DNA from: Fasciola hepatica
Lineage: Eukaryota > Platyhelminthes > Trematoda > Plagiorchiida > Fasciolidae
Assembly: GCA_948099385.1 (NCBI GenBank)
Contig: CANUEZ040000047.1
Location: forward strand, 28,848,501 to 28,912,500
Direction of reading: 5' to 3'
Length of the DNA stretch: 64,000 nt
Shown here: positions 1 to 13,717 of the stretch, piece by piece
Layout of the letters: every line of letters starts with the position of its first letter
Position numbering within the stretch: the stretch's first letter is position 1
The notes under the pieces: generated by a model
What the model was told of the DNA's origin: nothing
What the model saw: only the letters and a program-made list of their open reading frames with translations
Database searches by the model: none
Made by a program: the position numbers and the translations under genes

Positions 1-3000
1 AAGTGGAAAATATGTAAGGCAGCGCGCTCGTGTACGTGCTACATAAATATGAAGGAGGAATATCCACTCAAAAAACTGAAATCATTTTGCAAATTAACTG
101 GAAGTGTTTAGATATTCCAGTCAGAATCTTGGGTGGAGAGACAAGTGACTGTTCTTGACCACAGGACAAATCAACTTTGGAGGTTTGATGATAATTTTTC
201 TACTGGCTACTGATCGAGCTAAGAATAAAAACTACAATTTACTCTTTCACATCCCTGCTTGCAGTGGCTAATGAGAATTCAGTATCAAATTTTCCTATTG
301 ACTATAAACGTATTTCTTTGAAGGGTATTATTTTCTATCATAGTACAACTAACAACAGTATCCACGTAAAAAATACTAGCTTTTGCACATTACATCTTGT
401 TATAACACGATTTGTATCGTGAGAAGTGTGCACAGTCAGGATGTCATTTACAATAAAGATAGGAAATAAGCCTACCACAGGAAGAAGATCTCAATGGGAT
501 TGCACCATTTTACCCTCTCCTGTTTAATGAAGGTACGGAATTTTATGGTTTATGGTAAATGTTTCTCCAACTTGGCGAACACAACGTGGTTGTTTAAGGA
601 ACTGTGCTCGTGAGATTATGAATACAAAGTCAAGCATTCAAACTAAACCTGAAGATTTCCTCCAATGAGTCTTATACTCACCTTACGTTTGCTGTTGAAC
701 TGTTAGACAAAAATAAATGTTCCTGGTGGAATCCGCATTCAAATGTCAATGGTGGTGACCACCTTTAGTGAGTTTCATTTATCTTGGTTTCGGAGTGTGA
801 AAGACAGTCAGCCAACCATGTTAAAGAAATTTCTTCGAAATTAAACGCTATCCACTAATGTTCATCATGAAACACTTTGAGCCTGATCACAGTAAATTTC
901 GTTCCAGGATAATTGCTATCCGAGGAGTGTAAAACACCATAGAGGCCCTGAATCTCGCTGATCTATGACCTACAGCCCCAATTAATAGAAAAAGATTGCA
1001 AAGTTCAGTAACAGGTTATTGATGAAGTTCGTCCTTTTCATGTGAACTAAACGTTTTCTGGTCGATTGCCAGCAATCTTCTTTTAGCTTAACTATTCGTG
1101 CTACATTCATTCGATAAATTTCGTCAGGTTCGAAGATGTTTCACGAGTGTCCTTTACACCTATCTCTTTGTCATTGTACGTCTTGATCTTCATTTTCCCT
1201 ATTTTCTCCTTCTCGCATACTTCTCTGGTAGTGCTTTTTTCCCCGTTTTCTCCTTTTTGCATCCACGGGGGTTTGTTTAAATCCGCCGAGTGGATTACCA
1301 GTCCATCCGAATTTGTGGCGGACTTTCTTCGGCTGAAAAATATGAGTGCAAGTTTTCTTATTTTATGAAATGATGAAATTGTATTATTATTGGTCAGCTT
1401 TTGCAAAGCATCAAATCTACTAACTGGCTTATTTCAAGTAGTTGTCTAGACGCGAAGTAAGCCGTGTCAATGAAGGAATAACCTATAGAAGCTCGGGGCC
1501 AGCTGCATTTAACGTACTTCAGCAATATATACTTACCATCCGCATAGTGTAACGGTCACGTCACCTGATGCAAGTCAAGGTTTTAGTTTTTGTTCTTGTA
1601 CGTGGTATTGATGTCGTTGAGAGACTTTTGTCACATAACCTCAAATACCATCAAAAATGAACCCTCTACAACCATCACAGTAATAGTAACGTGAATTGTT
1701 TTATTATGGTGTGACCCGCATAAAGCATAGTACCTTTCAAGCGTACTACAGGGATTCAGGTAGAAACCATCTCCGACACAATACAGCAAGGAGGAAACGT
1801 AAAGAAGAACAGTGTGCGACGTTTATCGCTCCTGTATATGTCAAATATGCTCCGTAACAACATTTGCTTATTAATCGGAAATATATTACATTTGACCGAA
1901 CATGTGCATAGCCGGAAGTGAACACAACTGGAAGCCATTGTGCTACAGAAAAACTGGCACCGTGATGATGCTGTCGGCGGGGTTGGTGAATTTCCGGCCT
2001 CCTCGACTTTACCATTGACGATCCTATCTCCTAAGGTAACCGCTGCGGTGGTGTCACCGCATTCACTAGTAATCGATGGAGGTATTTAGTGCAACACCAT
2101 ATCGGTGCATCGGTGCATCATTTCAAACAATTTTCGGGAAAGCAAATGCCTGCACTTCCTGCGTGTTGGTAAATTTGATGAATTTCCAACACATTCCTCA
2201 ACAAACCCAATGAAACATCTTGAAGTCTCATTTGGCTAAATAAGTGGAAATCCTAATTGATGTGATGTGAGCTCATTACCTAACATTGTTTCGTAGAATA
2301 TGCTGCGTCCGACAACCAGAATGAAAATATATGTGGATTCACTTTTGAAACAATGAAACTCCCGCCTGTGGAAAGGGCCGTTTTCCTATGTTGAGTGCGG
2401 TTTACGCAATTGGGGGAGTTTCACTTTCGATCCGTTGCAAAAATAACAACAAACGGCATACACAGAGTTGCCATATCAAACATAGGGCAATCAAATACTC
2501 TCGAGGCTCAGATATCTAATTCCACAATTTGAATTCATATGTACTTGCAATCCGACCTGCCCATTTCATATGGTTTCCATCGCTGTCTTTTTGATACGGT
2601 TTTCTTTATGCATGCTTTCTTCTACATTGGTTTAAAGAATTTTCTCTCTTCTTCACCGGTCTTCTTCTTAAGGACCCCAAACTTATATTTTAAGATCACG
2701 CCAACAATAATCTAGATTCGGCATCATGTCGTGCGAGTACCCTTCTCGGAATATGTCACCTCTACATCCCATGTCATGCACTATACTGTGTGGAAATATA
2801 CTGTAGGACACTACATATTTACTTTCACTGTGAACTTGTCAATGGACTTTCTATTTCGTGTACACTTTCGAATTTCGAATGTGTACTCTTTTGCAAAATA
2901 GTTTACACATTTCCAGTTGTACCGTTTTTTGCGATACCCATCAACGAATTTGATCATATTTTTTTCGAACCAAAAGCAGCATTCCTTGACTGGATTCCTT

Positions 3001-3239
3001 TTGTAACACGAAATCGGTAGATGAGAAGAACGAGACAGGATTTCCGGTACACGTGCTTCTGCATACCTTTGCATTACCTGTGACAGAGAAGAAAAAGGCT
3101 TTACCCGAGCCACCAAGTCTTGAAATTTTTAACGAGAGGAGATATTCAATAAGCTCTCAGCCCGCTAGTGAAAGACTTTCCAGAGATCCATATAGGAAAT
3201 TGTACGAGTCAGTCTCCGTTCGTGGGGGAAGGTGAAAAG
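1..3239. other. Unrecognised DNA
   Basis: Only short frames with no motif, in both orientations. No repeat shared with the rest of the window was spotted. Nothing to call. Confidence 0.6.
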
Positions 3240-3475
3240 AATGTTAGCTGACACCGTGCGCACGCCGTACACCCCCCTACGCACTCACGAAACAGTGCTT
3301 GTCCGGTCCGGTTATTCACTAAGTCGGAACCGCTCCTTCTTGTATAGATTTCCTTTTATCGATCCATATTTTAGAAGCCCCTGTAAGTCGCGTTCACATT
3401 TATTCACTAATAGTTCTGCTCAAGAATGGATTGTTGTATCTCCTAACGGTCTGGTTGTAGCAGAGATGTTTTCAT
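3240..3475 (+). repeat. LTR-like repeat, solo copy
   Basis: Similar to 15890-16140 from a C-G-A-A-A-C-A-G-T-G run through a G-T-C-G-C-G-T-T-C-A run to a T-T-T-A-T-T-C-A-C-T-A-A run. No retroelement gene lies next to it, so if the other copy is an LTR this one would be a solo LTR. Confidence 0.4.
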
Positions 3476-6439
3476 TCATATGGCAATTTAAAGTAACAAA
3501 AAGATATTCAATCGAAGCCGGCTAAATTCCAACACTTTCAACGTGTGGTCACAGTAATAAAACATTTCCCTTTAGATGAAACCACTTTTTTATTCAGTCG
3601 ACTAATCCAAATAATATTTCACGTTTATGGCCCTACTGTATTGTCGTTTTATTCCAAATAGTCAGCGGGATCAACGCGATTACAAAACAAATATTTCCCT
3701 TGAAATAAACCGAACCTACATTTCATCATGAAGGTGTCCGGTGAAACTAAATCCGGTTTGGTTTTGTTCACGGAAACGAAATAGACATCATTCTAAGAAG
3801 ATTTACCAGACCACCCGATTGCTTCAGGGAATGGGATTTCCGTGTATTGCTTGCAATCACATCTTCCTGTCTACTCGAAGTTTGAAATCCCGTCAGCATG
3901 TGGATACAAGAAGGGCACATTCATCTAACTCTTTCAACCGTGGTAATGGGAACCTCTAAAGTAATACTGGTTTGAATGATTGATTCGGTATCAGTTTACA
4001 ATGCGATCCAACAAACGAATAAGTCATGGAGATGGAATTTACTTACTGAGTTTTTTCAAACACACAAACTGACCGGCTTCCATCAAACGGTTATCCTCGT
4101 GGACTTTGAACAGTAACCAACCAGGTTCGATTCTCGTCCAGCTGGTAATTTTCCCACTGGACAGACTTTCATTGGCCGCGGCCCCCTTCCGGAACCGCTG
4201 AACACTACTGTATAACAAATAAAATTGGAATCAGAAAGAAAGTAATTCGGGAATACTTAGGTTTTTGGGTTGTACCTTGGAAATGTTAGTGATGACAGTT
4301 GTCCATCACTGAAATATCCATTCATTGATATGAATACATGCCACACCGAGGAAAGCCATAACCAAGCTGTCTAACAATGGGCTCATTTCAAAAAGTATTT
4401 AGACGGGAAAATGAAAATTCACTTTCCTCAATAAGTAGTAAGCGGTGTCTATCTTTGTGCTAAAACTAGAGGCACAAAACTCCACAAAATGAGTAGGACT
4501 TTTTTTTTTACAAAACTTCGTTTCCAGGATGAATTCCTGGCGAGTAGTGGGAAGGAAGCAGTATATAACGACACAAAACGTGCCCTCCTAATAGTCAGTC
4601 GTAATGCTCAGGTTGAATGTTCTGAAAAGTTGTCCTTATTCACTGAGTATTCCCAATAGAGAGCAGAGGGCTAAACCGATTTTTATTTACCTGCAATGTA
4701 ATTGCTACTGAGAAGCCAAACAGCACAATGGATTCCAATAGATCCGATATTCTGTGTGGTGCTTGAGTGCATCCACTACAAATTTTAAAATGCTTAGGAT
4801 TTGGAAGGCGGGAAATAGTGCTATTTGGGACTGAATGACTGGAAAATGTTGTTGAAGACTGAAGCAAATTTGAAACATCAACCTCTGTGTAAGCACTTTA
4901 CAGAGAATTGAAGTAGACGATGCTACTTTTTAAATCCATAATCAAACTTTTATCCAAAATTTTCCCGCAAATTTCCTGTTTCTTCCCTGATTTGACTGTA
5001 CAACAGTATCTTTGGATGAGACACTGTGATATATTTGGCAAGCGGAAGGTTTCTGTATCTAAGTTTCTGAATCTGCAGATTACTTTCCGTGGCTTTCAAT
5101 GTAGTATTTCCTAACCTACTGGAACTTGATTTTGATGCGTGGTTTATTTTTGATTATGGAACGGTAAACTACTTCTCATTTCATACACCACAGGGAATCA
5201 ATCATTGATCCAGATCGACTGCAAGCAAATTCTCTAAACATGAGCCTTACTGATCGTCACATGATTACTACAAAAACGGTGCCGTTTCTGAGAAAGTCCA
5301 ATCCAAAGGCTGGAATCAGATGATGTATCTAGTCTGACCAATTTCAAACACGTTCACTATAGAATCAGGGTAACACAAATTCTCCAAATATATTGGAAAA
5401 TTACAGAATCTGCCACATGAGAGTAAATTTGCGCTAGAATGTGCTTTAAACAAAGTATGTACTGTGCAGCTGTTGATAATCACACATAAATTTTCCTTGA
5501 ACCACTAGATGTGCTAGACTCGCAAAGTGAAATATGCCATCAAACGTGGACTACTAGCTGAACAGCAGTCAAATCGAAGGTGATGGTTCATTTTTGTTCC
5601 ATGTGTTTTTACCTCTCTCTTACTCATTTCAGGCCGTATTTTTACTCACGTCTTGCAGGTGGACGAACCAACATGAAAGTAAATCGTCGTCAAAGCTGCT
5701 GCGAGACAATAATCACCAGGGTTTCGGTGCAGTAAAATGACCAGTATCCAGATGAACGGAGGACTCATATCAGGAGGCTTGGTTCAATTTTGCAATGTTT
5801 TAAAATTCCTCCACAATGTTCACTAAAAAGTGGATGATACGTAGTTAGTGGCGCTGTTTGAAGATGGCAGATCACCCCCCCCCCCACCCAAAGTCTCGCA
5901 CATGATGATGCTTGGAGCTGTCTAAGACGCTGCATCAGATAACCCGAGCCATAGTGGATGGTCAAAGTTGCAGCTATCTGTAAAACATCCAGTTTTCCTC
6001 GTTTGCTCAGAAAAACCGGTTCAATAAATGAGAACGGCTCACTGAGTAAGATTCAAGAGCGTCCTCTGTACATTGAGTGGACCATTTCAAGTGATAGCAT
6101 GAACAGCAATCGTCAATAACCAGGGCTATGAATAATACAAAGGATTGAATTCTGGATGTGTGCAGAATTTCTAGTTCGGGAGCGGGAGTTCTTTCTAAGT
6201 CAATCTATGAAAACGAATTAGACCCACTGGGTCAGATCCATTTCTTCCTCTTGTTTCAAAGATGTTTAGTCAACTTTGGTGTCGAAATGAACGATTTAGT
6301 TTATATTAGTAATAAGATCAAGTACCGGGGAATTAGTAGGAATCAGTAATCTTGACGAATATTCTCGACAGAAAAATGTCTTTCTAAAACCACTGAGAAT
6401 TATACCTGGGTAACATGGTACCTAATTTACTCCCCGACT
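3476..6439. other. Unrecognised DNA
   Basis: Short frames only. A B-box-like GGTTCGATTCTC at about 4122 may mark a SINE relic. Nothing else seen. Confidence 0.5.
5875..5885 (+). repeat. Poly-C run
   Basis: Eleven consecutive C bases within unrecognised DNA. Confidence 0.9.
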
Positions 6440-6800
6440 TTTATCCACCCCGTCTAACGATCGTTTGCCTACGATGATCACAGATGAATGTGACTGGGCT
6501 CGACTCCGGTAAAGCTTCTATTGGTCACATACGCCCCTTGACTGAGAGCGGAACAAACGCATACTGACCATCAGCCGGCGATTGGTTATGGTTGTTTTAT
6601 TATGAAAGCGGCCTCCGACCAAATCGACCGCATATCCTTTCAACACATTTTGCTCAACGGTATGCTGTGGGAAGTCTTTTGCAAAAATAATTACCGTTAC
6701 TTGAACATTCAAAGCGGTGGTCTTCATACTAAGTTTCTCACAACAATTGGTGTAAGTCAGGTTGGCTGCCCTCTTTCGTTTTACTTTTTACTGTTTTATT
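6440..6800 (+). pseudogene. LINE reverse transcriptase fragment
   Basis: Frame 6602-6820 reads K-A-A-S-D-Q-I-D-R, matching the K-A-F-D-S-V-D-R box (first catalytic Asp region), and T-T-I-G-V-S-Q-V-G-C-P-L-S, matching G-V-R-Q-G-C-P-L-S. The earlier R-P-L-T-E-S-G-T-N fits the R-P-I-H-K-S-G block in another frame. The YADD box is missing. Probably the same RTE-like family as 8.7-9.5 kb but not collinear with it. Confidence 0.65.
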
Positions 6801-6820
6801 CTCGAGGTACAAAAGATTGA

Positions 6821-8729
6821 CTTGATTTATTGTGGGCACAGTGAAACAATTCCTTACCAAGTGGAATGGCATAGTGCTTTCGATTGAAAGTTCACGTAAG
6901 CTGCATGCTTTTTTGAAAACATTTCACTATTCTCAGAATGCGATTTGCAGATTTATCGTGTTAAATAATATTTCAGTAGTGGATTTATTCAATATCGCCA
7001 AACTTAACTACGTGGTAAGAGGCACAATACATCAGGAAGATGATTTTTGTTAACCGAATAAAAGCGTCTCATCCGGATGTCGAATGGAGAAACGTGCAAG
7101 TTCTCACTGTATGAAGTATAAAGGTCACCAGACTTAGGTCGTTATGACATGTTCCGCGTGTTTACTAAAAGTATTCCGCATCAAACAATTTTCGCCGGGT
7201 CTTCTTACAGTTGGTAAAAGAGCATGGGTGACTATACTGTGATGTCAAGGAAATGTATGATAAGTATAACGAGCCCAAATGACCATTTTGACTGGTTACG
7301 CCTTTCGGTTTTCGTCCAGTGGAAGTAATGGCTAGGTCTTCAGATGAGTGACAGTTTAGTTCCAATGAACTTCATTCATCTACTCGATACTACTATAGGT
7401 TTTCTATACCCCATGTTCTTATATAATCGGCTATTTTGATTTTCGATTGTTGTTGCTTCTGAGAGATAGAAAACAGCCATCACGCTTATCTTCGGAGAAT
7501 GGTGGTTCGAACGTCACCGAAGTGAACAAAATCAGATAGATATTCATTCGTAGTCGAAGAAGGGAAACGTCACAACTAGATGTTTCACGTCTAGCGAGGC
7601 TAGTGCTTGCTCTAGTATTCGGACCTTACATCAGGTTATCAAACTCAGCAGTATAATTTAGTCGATACTCACAGAGCTACCAATCAAAAATTTCAATATT
7701 GCATTCCTAAATTCACAAAATTCCACTTTCTATTTACCAGTCATTCAGACATGGTGCCTCTAAGGGGAACGATTTGTGGGGTTTTATTATTATAAAGTCG
7801 TTTGATTAGATATCGGTGATATATTAGGCTTGATGTTGAGTCTGTGCCTCTCTGCTTGGTTTGAATATAGCTATAAACATTTGCATTTTTGTTCTTGAAT
7901 GCACCTACTGATTGAATATGTTCTCTAAACTGGGTGGAGGAGTCCGGATAATTTGTCTACAAAATCGAGCACTCCATTATTTCCATGTATTTTTTAATTT
8001 TTTACTAGGTTATAGTGGAGTCATTATTATAATTATTGATGAAGTGGCCAGTAACACCTTGACAGTGCTTTTGAGATGGTATAACTTTCTCTGTGTGCAT
8101 TATGCATGGCACTTGAGACGTACAACAGGCGATGTATGTGAATGTTAGCAGGAAGACCTGTGTGTTCACCTACGTCTTGCTTCCTGCTGTTTATCAAGGG
8201 TATTTTCCGTCTACCCGCAAGTCGATTTTTGCTCTGAACAATCCTGAGGTGCTGTGCTGATGATAAATACCAACCCAGAGGTTATATTTGTTGTGTTCGC
8301 ATTTCGCGGTAGAACACACAATGTTGGTACTTTATTTATTTGTACGAACTTGAGCACAGAACCTGGCAGTAGCCGGCGAGAAAGCCGCAAGCAAGCAAGT
8401 TAGCGAAAAGGGCTGGACTACGTGTGCTGTCACACGCAAAAGGTAAGACCAATCATTAAATAACAAGACCAACAAGTCAATACTTCTGGTGCTGAAACAT
8501 GATTGAAGATCGAGACAAAGTGTCCGTATGACCTCTCACGAGAGGAATATCAGTTGGTTGTCCTCGTAGTATTCCTGAGCTCAACCGGACATAATGATAT
8601 TGATTTCGTGAGAAAATTATTTGTAGACCTGTGTAGTTTATCTTGATTAGGATACGCGACAAACAAGCAAAAATGGAGAGGAGACAGATGTTCGCGTTTT
8701 TCACCAAATGCCTCTAGTATACTCCAGCA
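6821..8729. other. Unrecognised DNA between two LINE fragments
   Basis: Short frames without LINE motifs. If the flanking RT pieces were one element, this stretch would replace the YADD region and part of the thumb, so it is more likely later insertions. Confidence 0.45.
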
Positions 8730-9490
8730 CCACAACCAGGGTTGGTGGACTACTTACGCTTCGCACCTTCAAAGTATAAAGTGATGTTGCAAGACTGGAC
8801 GTCAACGAATCCAAGCTTGGCGCTCGACAGGGAGGTGCTAACAATTGTCGACTGCTTCACTTACCTCGACAGCAGGGTAACGAGGGATGGAAGCACTGTA
8901 GTAGAGGTGAGCACGCGTATATCCAAGGCTCGAGTGGAGTGTGCTAGAATGAAGCACTTGTGAGGCCGACATAATATTTCGCTGAAGTGAAAATGTGCGG
9001 CATGTTCAGTTCTGTTGTGTAGTTGTGGGATTTGGGTTCTGTGTGCGGGATTTGTTCATCTTCTCGAGGTTTTTGACCATCAATATCTGCGTAGGATCTC
9101 TAAGATTGGATGGAATGACCGAGTAAGCAAAGCTGAGGTCAGAAAGCGAGTATTGGGTACTAATTCAGAGAACGTTCTGTCCCAGCGTATCCAGCTTAGT
9201 AGACTTCGTTGGTTAGGGCATCTGCTGCGTATTACAAACATACGTCAAGCATTCCGTGCCATGTTTTGCGTTCCTCTTCGGGAATGAAAGAAGTCGCTTA
9301 GAGGTCAACAGATGACGTGGCAGCGAGGGATGAGAAAATATACAGCGAACTTAGGAAAAGTAGCTGCCTCACCTCTTCGTGGCTGGGGTCCAAAGGGTCC
9401 CTCCACCAGTTGACTGGAGACACTCAAGGATACGGCAGCGAATCTTGAACAATGGCAATCGTGTTGTCACTTTCTGTTGAATCAGAGTAG
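8730..9490 (+). pseudogene. LINE reverse transcriptase C-terminal region (RTE-like)
   Basis: Blocks in order: F-A-P-S-K-Y-K-V-M-L-Q-D-W, then D-C-F-T-Y-L-D-S (family: F-x-Y-L-G-S), I-S-K-A-R, then F-D-H-Q-Y-L-R-R-I and V-S-K-A-E-V-R-K-R-V-L-G, L-R-W-L-G-H-L-L-R, and a decayed tail with W-Q-R-G-M-R-K and G-W-G-P to about 9490. Stops at 8961 and 9285 and a deletion between the two main frames. It represents the 3' end of a 5'-truncated LINE. Confidence 0.8.
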
Positions 9491-12400
9491 TTGATTAACA
9501 TTCGTCTGCACAGTTGGACCTTGTATTCCGTGTGGTAGTTACTGGGGTGCTCTTTGGTTTTCCCACTCCTGGGTGTATTATAGGAGAAAATTCGAGCAGT
9601 ATGCAGTTACATACCTCATTTGTAAACGGTACAGCAACAGTAATCGGCAATAGGCCAACGAAAGCTTTGACAAAGCACAAATAGCAAAGGAAGCTCCGAA
9701 GCGAGTCACAGTAGCAATGGGAGAACGGGAAGATAAACCAACGAAATGAACCAATCAGAGTTGAGAGACGGATTAGTCACACGAGTGAAGGAAGTAAATG
9801 GCGGAGTGACGGAAACTTAACACAGTGAGTGGATCTCTACACCAATGAAGACCGATAGGTGGATGGCATGTATCTGGCGAAGCGAATTTCCAACTCAGTG
9901 AATGATCGTAACAAGTATATATTCTTGGACTACTATCTACGAATAAGCTATACAAACTATATCTATGCTGTTATCGTAACCCTTTCAGACAAAATAACTC
10001 ACGATACAGAAAGTATGGCAGAGGTTAATTAATTATTTACCACTGATTACATCAGTTTGAAAACGGACTTCGGGTGATTTATGCTTATTGTCAATGATTG
10101 AGATATATCACATTTGATAGTGTTAGTGAAAAATGCAAATAGTTGTAGCAATGGAGTTAAATCATCGGGGCCATTACGAAAACGGTAGTGTCACGTAGGG
10201 CTTACTAATCATCATTGGATATAGTCCGATTGGTTCGCTCCGCTTCCGCGAAATCGGAGTTGAATATACCTTCCAGATTTACCTCCCATTTTCCCGATAT
10301 TGTGTAATATACGTGGGCTCTTGGAATAGTCTGACTTTGGTGTAAATTTGATTTGAGTATTACCCATCCCAGTGGCTCTCTCAAGGTGCAGCGATCATTA
10401 TGGCTACCAGTTCATTATTCTAGCACCCACTGTGCCACACCAATGATTGTATGAATATCGCAGTCTTTAACATAAAATAAACTCACTTTCCGGCAGGTAG
10501 CCTTCACCTACTGGATATCACACCAGGTTGATTGGTCTCAGCTTTAGCTAGGCTTCTAATGCCAACGTTCGGTGGATCTGGATAACCTCCTGACCATCTA
10601 GTGGAGTTAATGTCAAGGCTAGCGGTAATAGTCTTAACGTATATAAACTCAGTTTCTGAATTAGGCAATCTTATACAATTTGCAGATGTCCACTTAATGT
10701 AACCTCTTCTGATGGACCTCGAAGGTGCATTGGAAATATAGAGATGAAAATTTGACGAACAGGGGTATTTTGGTTCATTGATACGTGACTGAATGGGTTA
10801 ATGTTTTCTCTGGGTCGGGATTGCTCATGATTATTCCCTGAGAGCTTCAGTCGCGTGGTGTTGGCCTTTACCTACATTCAATCCCCTCCCTGGCTCACTC
10901 AAAGGTCAGTCCTTAGCTCGATGATTAGGCTAGGAACCCAAAGAAGAGTATTCTTTGTCTCTTCGCGATATCATACCTGCTTGTAACATTTTGTCCGAGA
11001 AATTCGCTCAGCTGATTCCTATAGTATAGTTTTTAACTTATTAGCCAAGCCTCGTTGGGGGCCGGTTTTGGACTGAAGGTAAAAATACACTCTTAAAAAG
11101 TACTCTTTTCCCTTACGTTTTTATTTATTGTACACTAATGTACAACAATTCAGGAGGGGTCGGCCGTGAATAGAATAGTGCTAAAGTGACTGGCGATGGC
11201 GGTACTCGTACCAGACTACTAGTTGGTTTTCGGGACTCTGACGTTGTTATTTCAGGATTATTCTCTTTGTTTACTTCTTTTCATTAGATGATAACAGTAC
11301 AATATTTCAGGAGGGGGGTTGCGGTCACTTAAAGTTTGCTAATTGAGGACTTACCGGCCGTGGTGAGGACATTCGAACCCGGGGCTAAAGGGTCCAAAGC
11401 CGATTGTGATGACCTCTGGCCACCGATTACCATATGAAAATAAAAGAAAACAGAATAAGGCATCATCATCATGATCACCGACAAATCTGGTCACTTCTTC
11501 GAACCTGCGCTGTTTTCCCGACCTGAGAATAATGGATGGCTTTTCAAACCACCTGGATAGAAAGCGGTCTATTGATCGGCGTAAAATGGTGCTCAGAATC
11601 TAGCAGAACTCAACTCAGTTTTGTAACCGAGCCTTCACATTGTGGTTCAACACCGTTTCATCTGATCCAACAGCTTTAACAGAGCTTTATTAGAATATTG
11701 CTCAACACACCATTGCACCCTGTGGTGATCACGCAAGGTACATCTACTCCGCGTTCTAGGAATAGGAAAGCTTCTCAATATCCATCCTGCGGTTCGATGA
11801 CCGCCCACTGTTGACTAACATCCGCTGGTTCATTTACCTCACAAGCCGAAAACAGATAACCTGCCAAGCTCTTAGGACTGTTATTACACACAACAATCGT
11901 AGACTGAAAATTTTTCGGAAATTCTGAATGATTATTGGGATTATTATCAAATTTAAATGTTCTTTGGGCAGGGATGCATATATGGAACTGGAACAGTCTG
12001 ACCATTTCATGAACAGCTTAAAATCCCCTAGACACAGTGGCCGCAAGGAGCAACACTGGCTTAAGCAATGTAATTTTCCACACCGGGTTTGATTTGGCCT
12101 CGATGTGAACCGCACGTATTTGCAGACGAGAATCAGCTACTCACTCAGCGGTGGTATGTGCTGCAACGAAGGCTGTTCAGGTTTAACACAGCATTATCAC
12201 CTCATAATTCTTCGGCTATTCAATGTTTCGTTTCGGTAATCTGTCTGCTAGCCCTTGCTCCTAATTATTATAGTTTACTCCTAAGTCTAGACAGAGTTGG
12301 GTTGGGCTCAAGCCTAACTGCGAGGATTGGGGATCTTGACCACGGAGCTCTTCTATGTGGTTTTGGACAAACAGCTATATCTTTTTAAGTTCAGGATTTT

Positions 12401-12626
12401 CTACGAATCTAACCCAAATTGCAAACAACAGTTATCGGCTGAATATACGCCATCCTCACTACTTAAATTGTCAATCTAGCAGAAACTGAAGCTCGCCAGC
12501 TTATGCGCTCTATGTGCTAAGTACATGGCTATTGTCAGTATAGCATTCAAATTGAATATCCCGGTCTATGGAAAATTCAGGTTAAATTTATGGAGATCAG
12601 CTGCAAGCAACTAGTGCATTTCAAGC
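9491..12626. other. Mostly unrecognised DNA
   Basis: Apart from the tRNA-like relic at 11.3-11.4 kb I see no supported gene. The 12089-12388 plus-strand frame lacks any motif. Confidence 0.5.
11300..11420 (-). mobile_element. tRNA-like SINE head, other family
   Basis: Minus strand carries TGGCCAGAGGTCATC (A-box-like, near 11418) and CGGGTTCGAATGTCC (B box, near 11370). The spacing fits a tRNA-derived head. A functional tRNA cannot be folded from it. Confidence 0.4.
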
Positions 12627-13107
12627 CATATCATTTCTTCCAACTGTACAGTCATCATGGTAGGTATACCAAGGACCGCTCCAAATGACATGGTTCCGAA
12701 AGTGGTCCAGATAATGTATGCTGTTTCATCACGTTGGTACTTACCACAATACACTGTGGCCCATAAACAGTTTAATGTGATCCATGTCAGATTGCACGTT
12801 GACATGGACACGGTTATCCAGTACGGGGCTCTTGTACGCTAGATGTGACATTGAATCCAACCGCCGACTGAGTTAGTATATGAGTAGTGATGCACCCACA
12901 AAAAACAATACTCCACATACAGCTTAATGCATCAAGAACTACTTGCACACGCAGAAGCCAAGTTGTCAGACGACTATTTATCTTAACTGTGTACAGGAAA
13001 CAGAATACCAGAATACTGGCAATGATTCTAAAACACAGAAGTATTGTGCAACCCACACTGAGGGCATAATTTGTAGGTTGAATAAAACTAAAAGTGAGCT
13101 CTACCAT
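12627..13107 (-). pseudogene. Receptor pseudogene 1 (5' half of the 29.3 kb receptor family)
   Basis: Reading from 13107 downward, this matches the intact receptor from its first Met to about residue 160 (TM1 to the start of extracellular loop 2). TM1, TM2, TM3 and TM4 are recognisable. A one-base deletion in a T run after TM2 (near 12907) shifts the frame; the rest is still readable in the new frame but contains a Trp-to-stop change near residue 90. Homology ends abruptly near 12627, after the E-E-M of loop 2, so TM5-TM7 are missing. Upstream similarity to the intact gene continues to about 13310. The opposite-strand frames here carry no motif and are read as shadows. Confidence 0.85.
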
Positions 13108-13717
13108 GATGATGATGAAGGTTTAAAGCAGTAGATTAGTTGTTTTGTGATTGAATGAGGTAGGTTACAATAATATTCCTCAATTCCGTGAATATGATTG
13201 GTAGACTGGCTATCAGTTGAAAATTGATCAGTGGCAAACAGTGATCAGAGTGAGCCCACGATCTCATTGGATGAGACCAACTTTTCCTCACAGCCAATGT
13301 CATGAGTGCAATGCACGCAAATTACACGTTCAACTAAATCGTTTTGTTCTTTTTGGTTGAAACCTCAAGGTTACGGGAAGTGGATAATGAGGAAATGGGA
13401 ATAAGGTTAGTTTACTTTGTCACTCTGTTTCCTATTGTTGCTTGGCTTTGTACAATGTTATCCACAGGATGTTCCACTGCACCCAATCGATGTTGGAACA
13501 TCAAAAAATAAATGCGGATTTTCGTTGATTTGGAAATACGTTGCATCGAGTAATCTCGCATAAGCACAGAATACCTCCGGTGAACAAGCCAGATGCCAGT
13601 TTATTTCGTTCCTTTTTGTGTAACTTGCTTGCGCGTGAGTGCGTTGTCAGTGGTATACCTGGTAGTTTCAAAGGCCCCCTAAACAGTTATGGATAAACGA
13701 CAACCAGATCCTGAAAC

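Noticed and set aside
11300..11420. A functional tRNA gene
   Set aside because: A and B boxes are present, but no acceptor stem or anticodon arm could be paired; called a SINE head instead.
12657..13134. Plus-strand frames opposite receptor pseudogene 1
   Set aside because: Shadows of the minus-strand receptor sequence.
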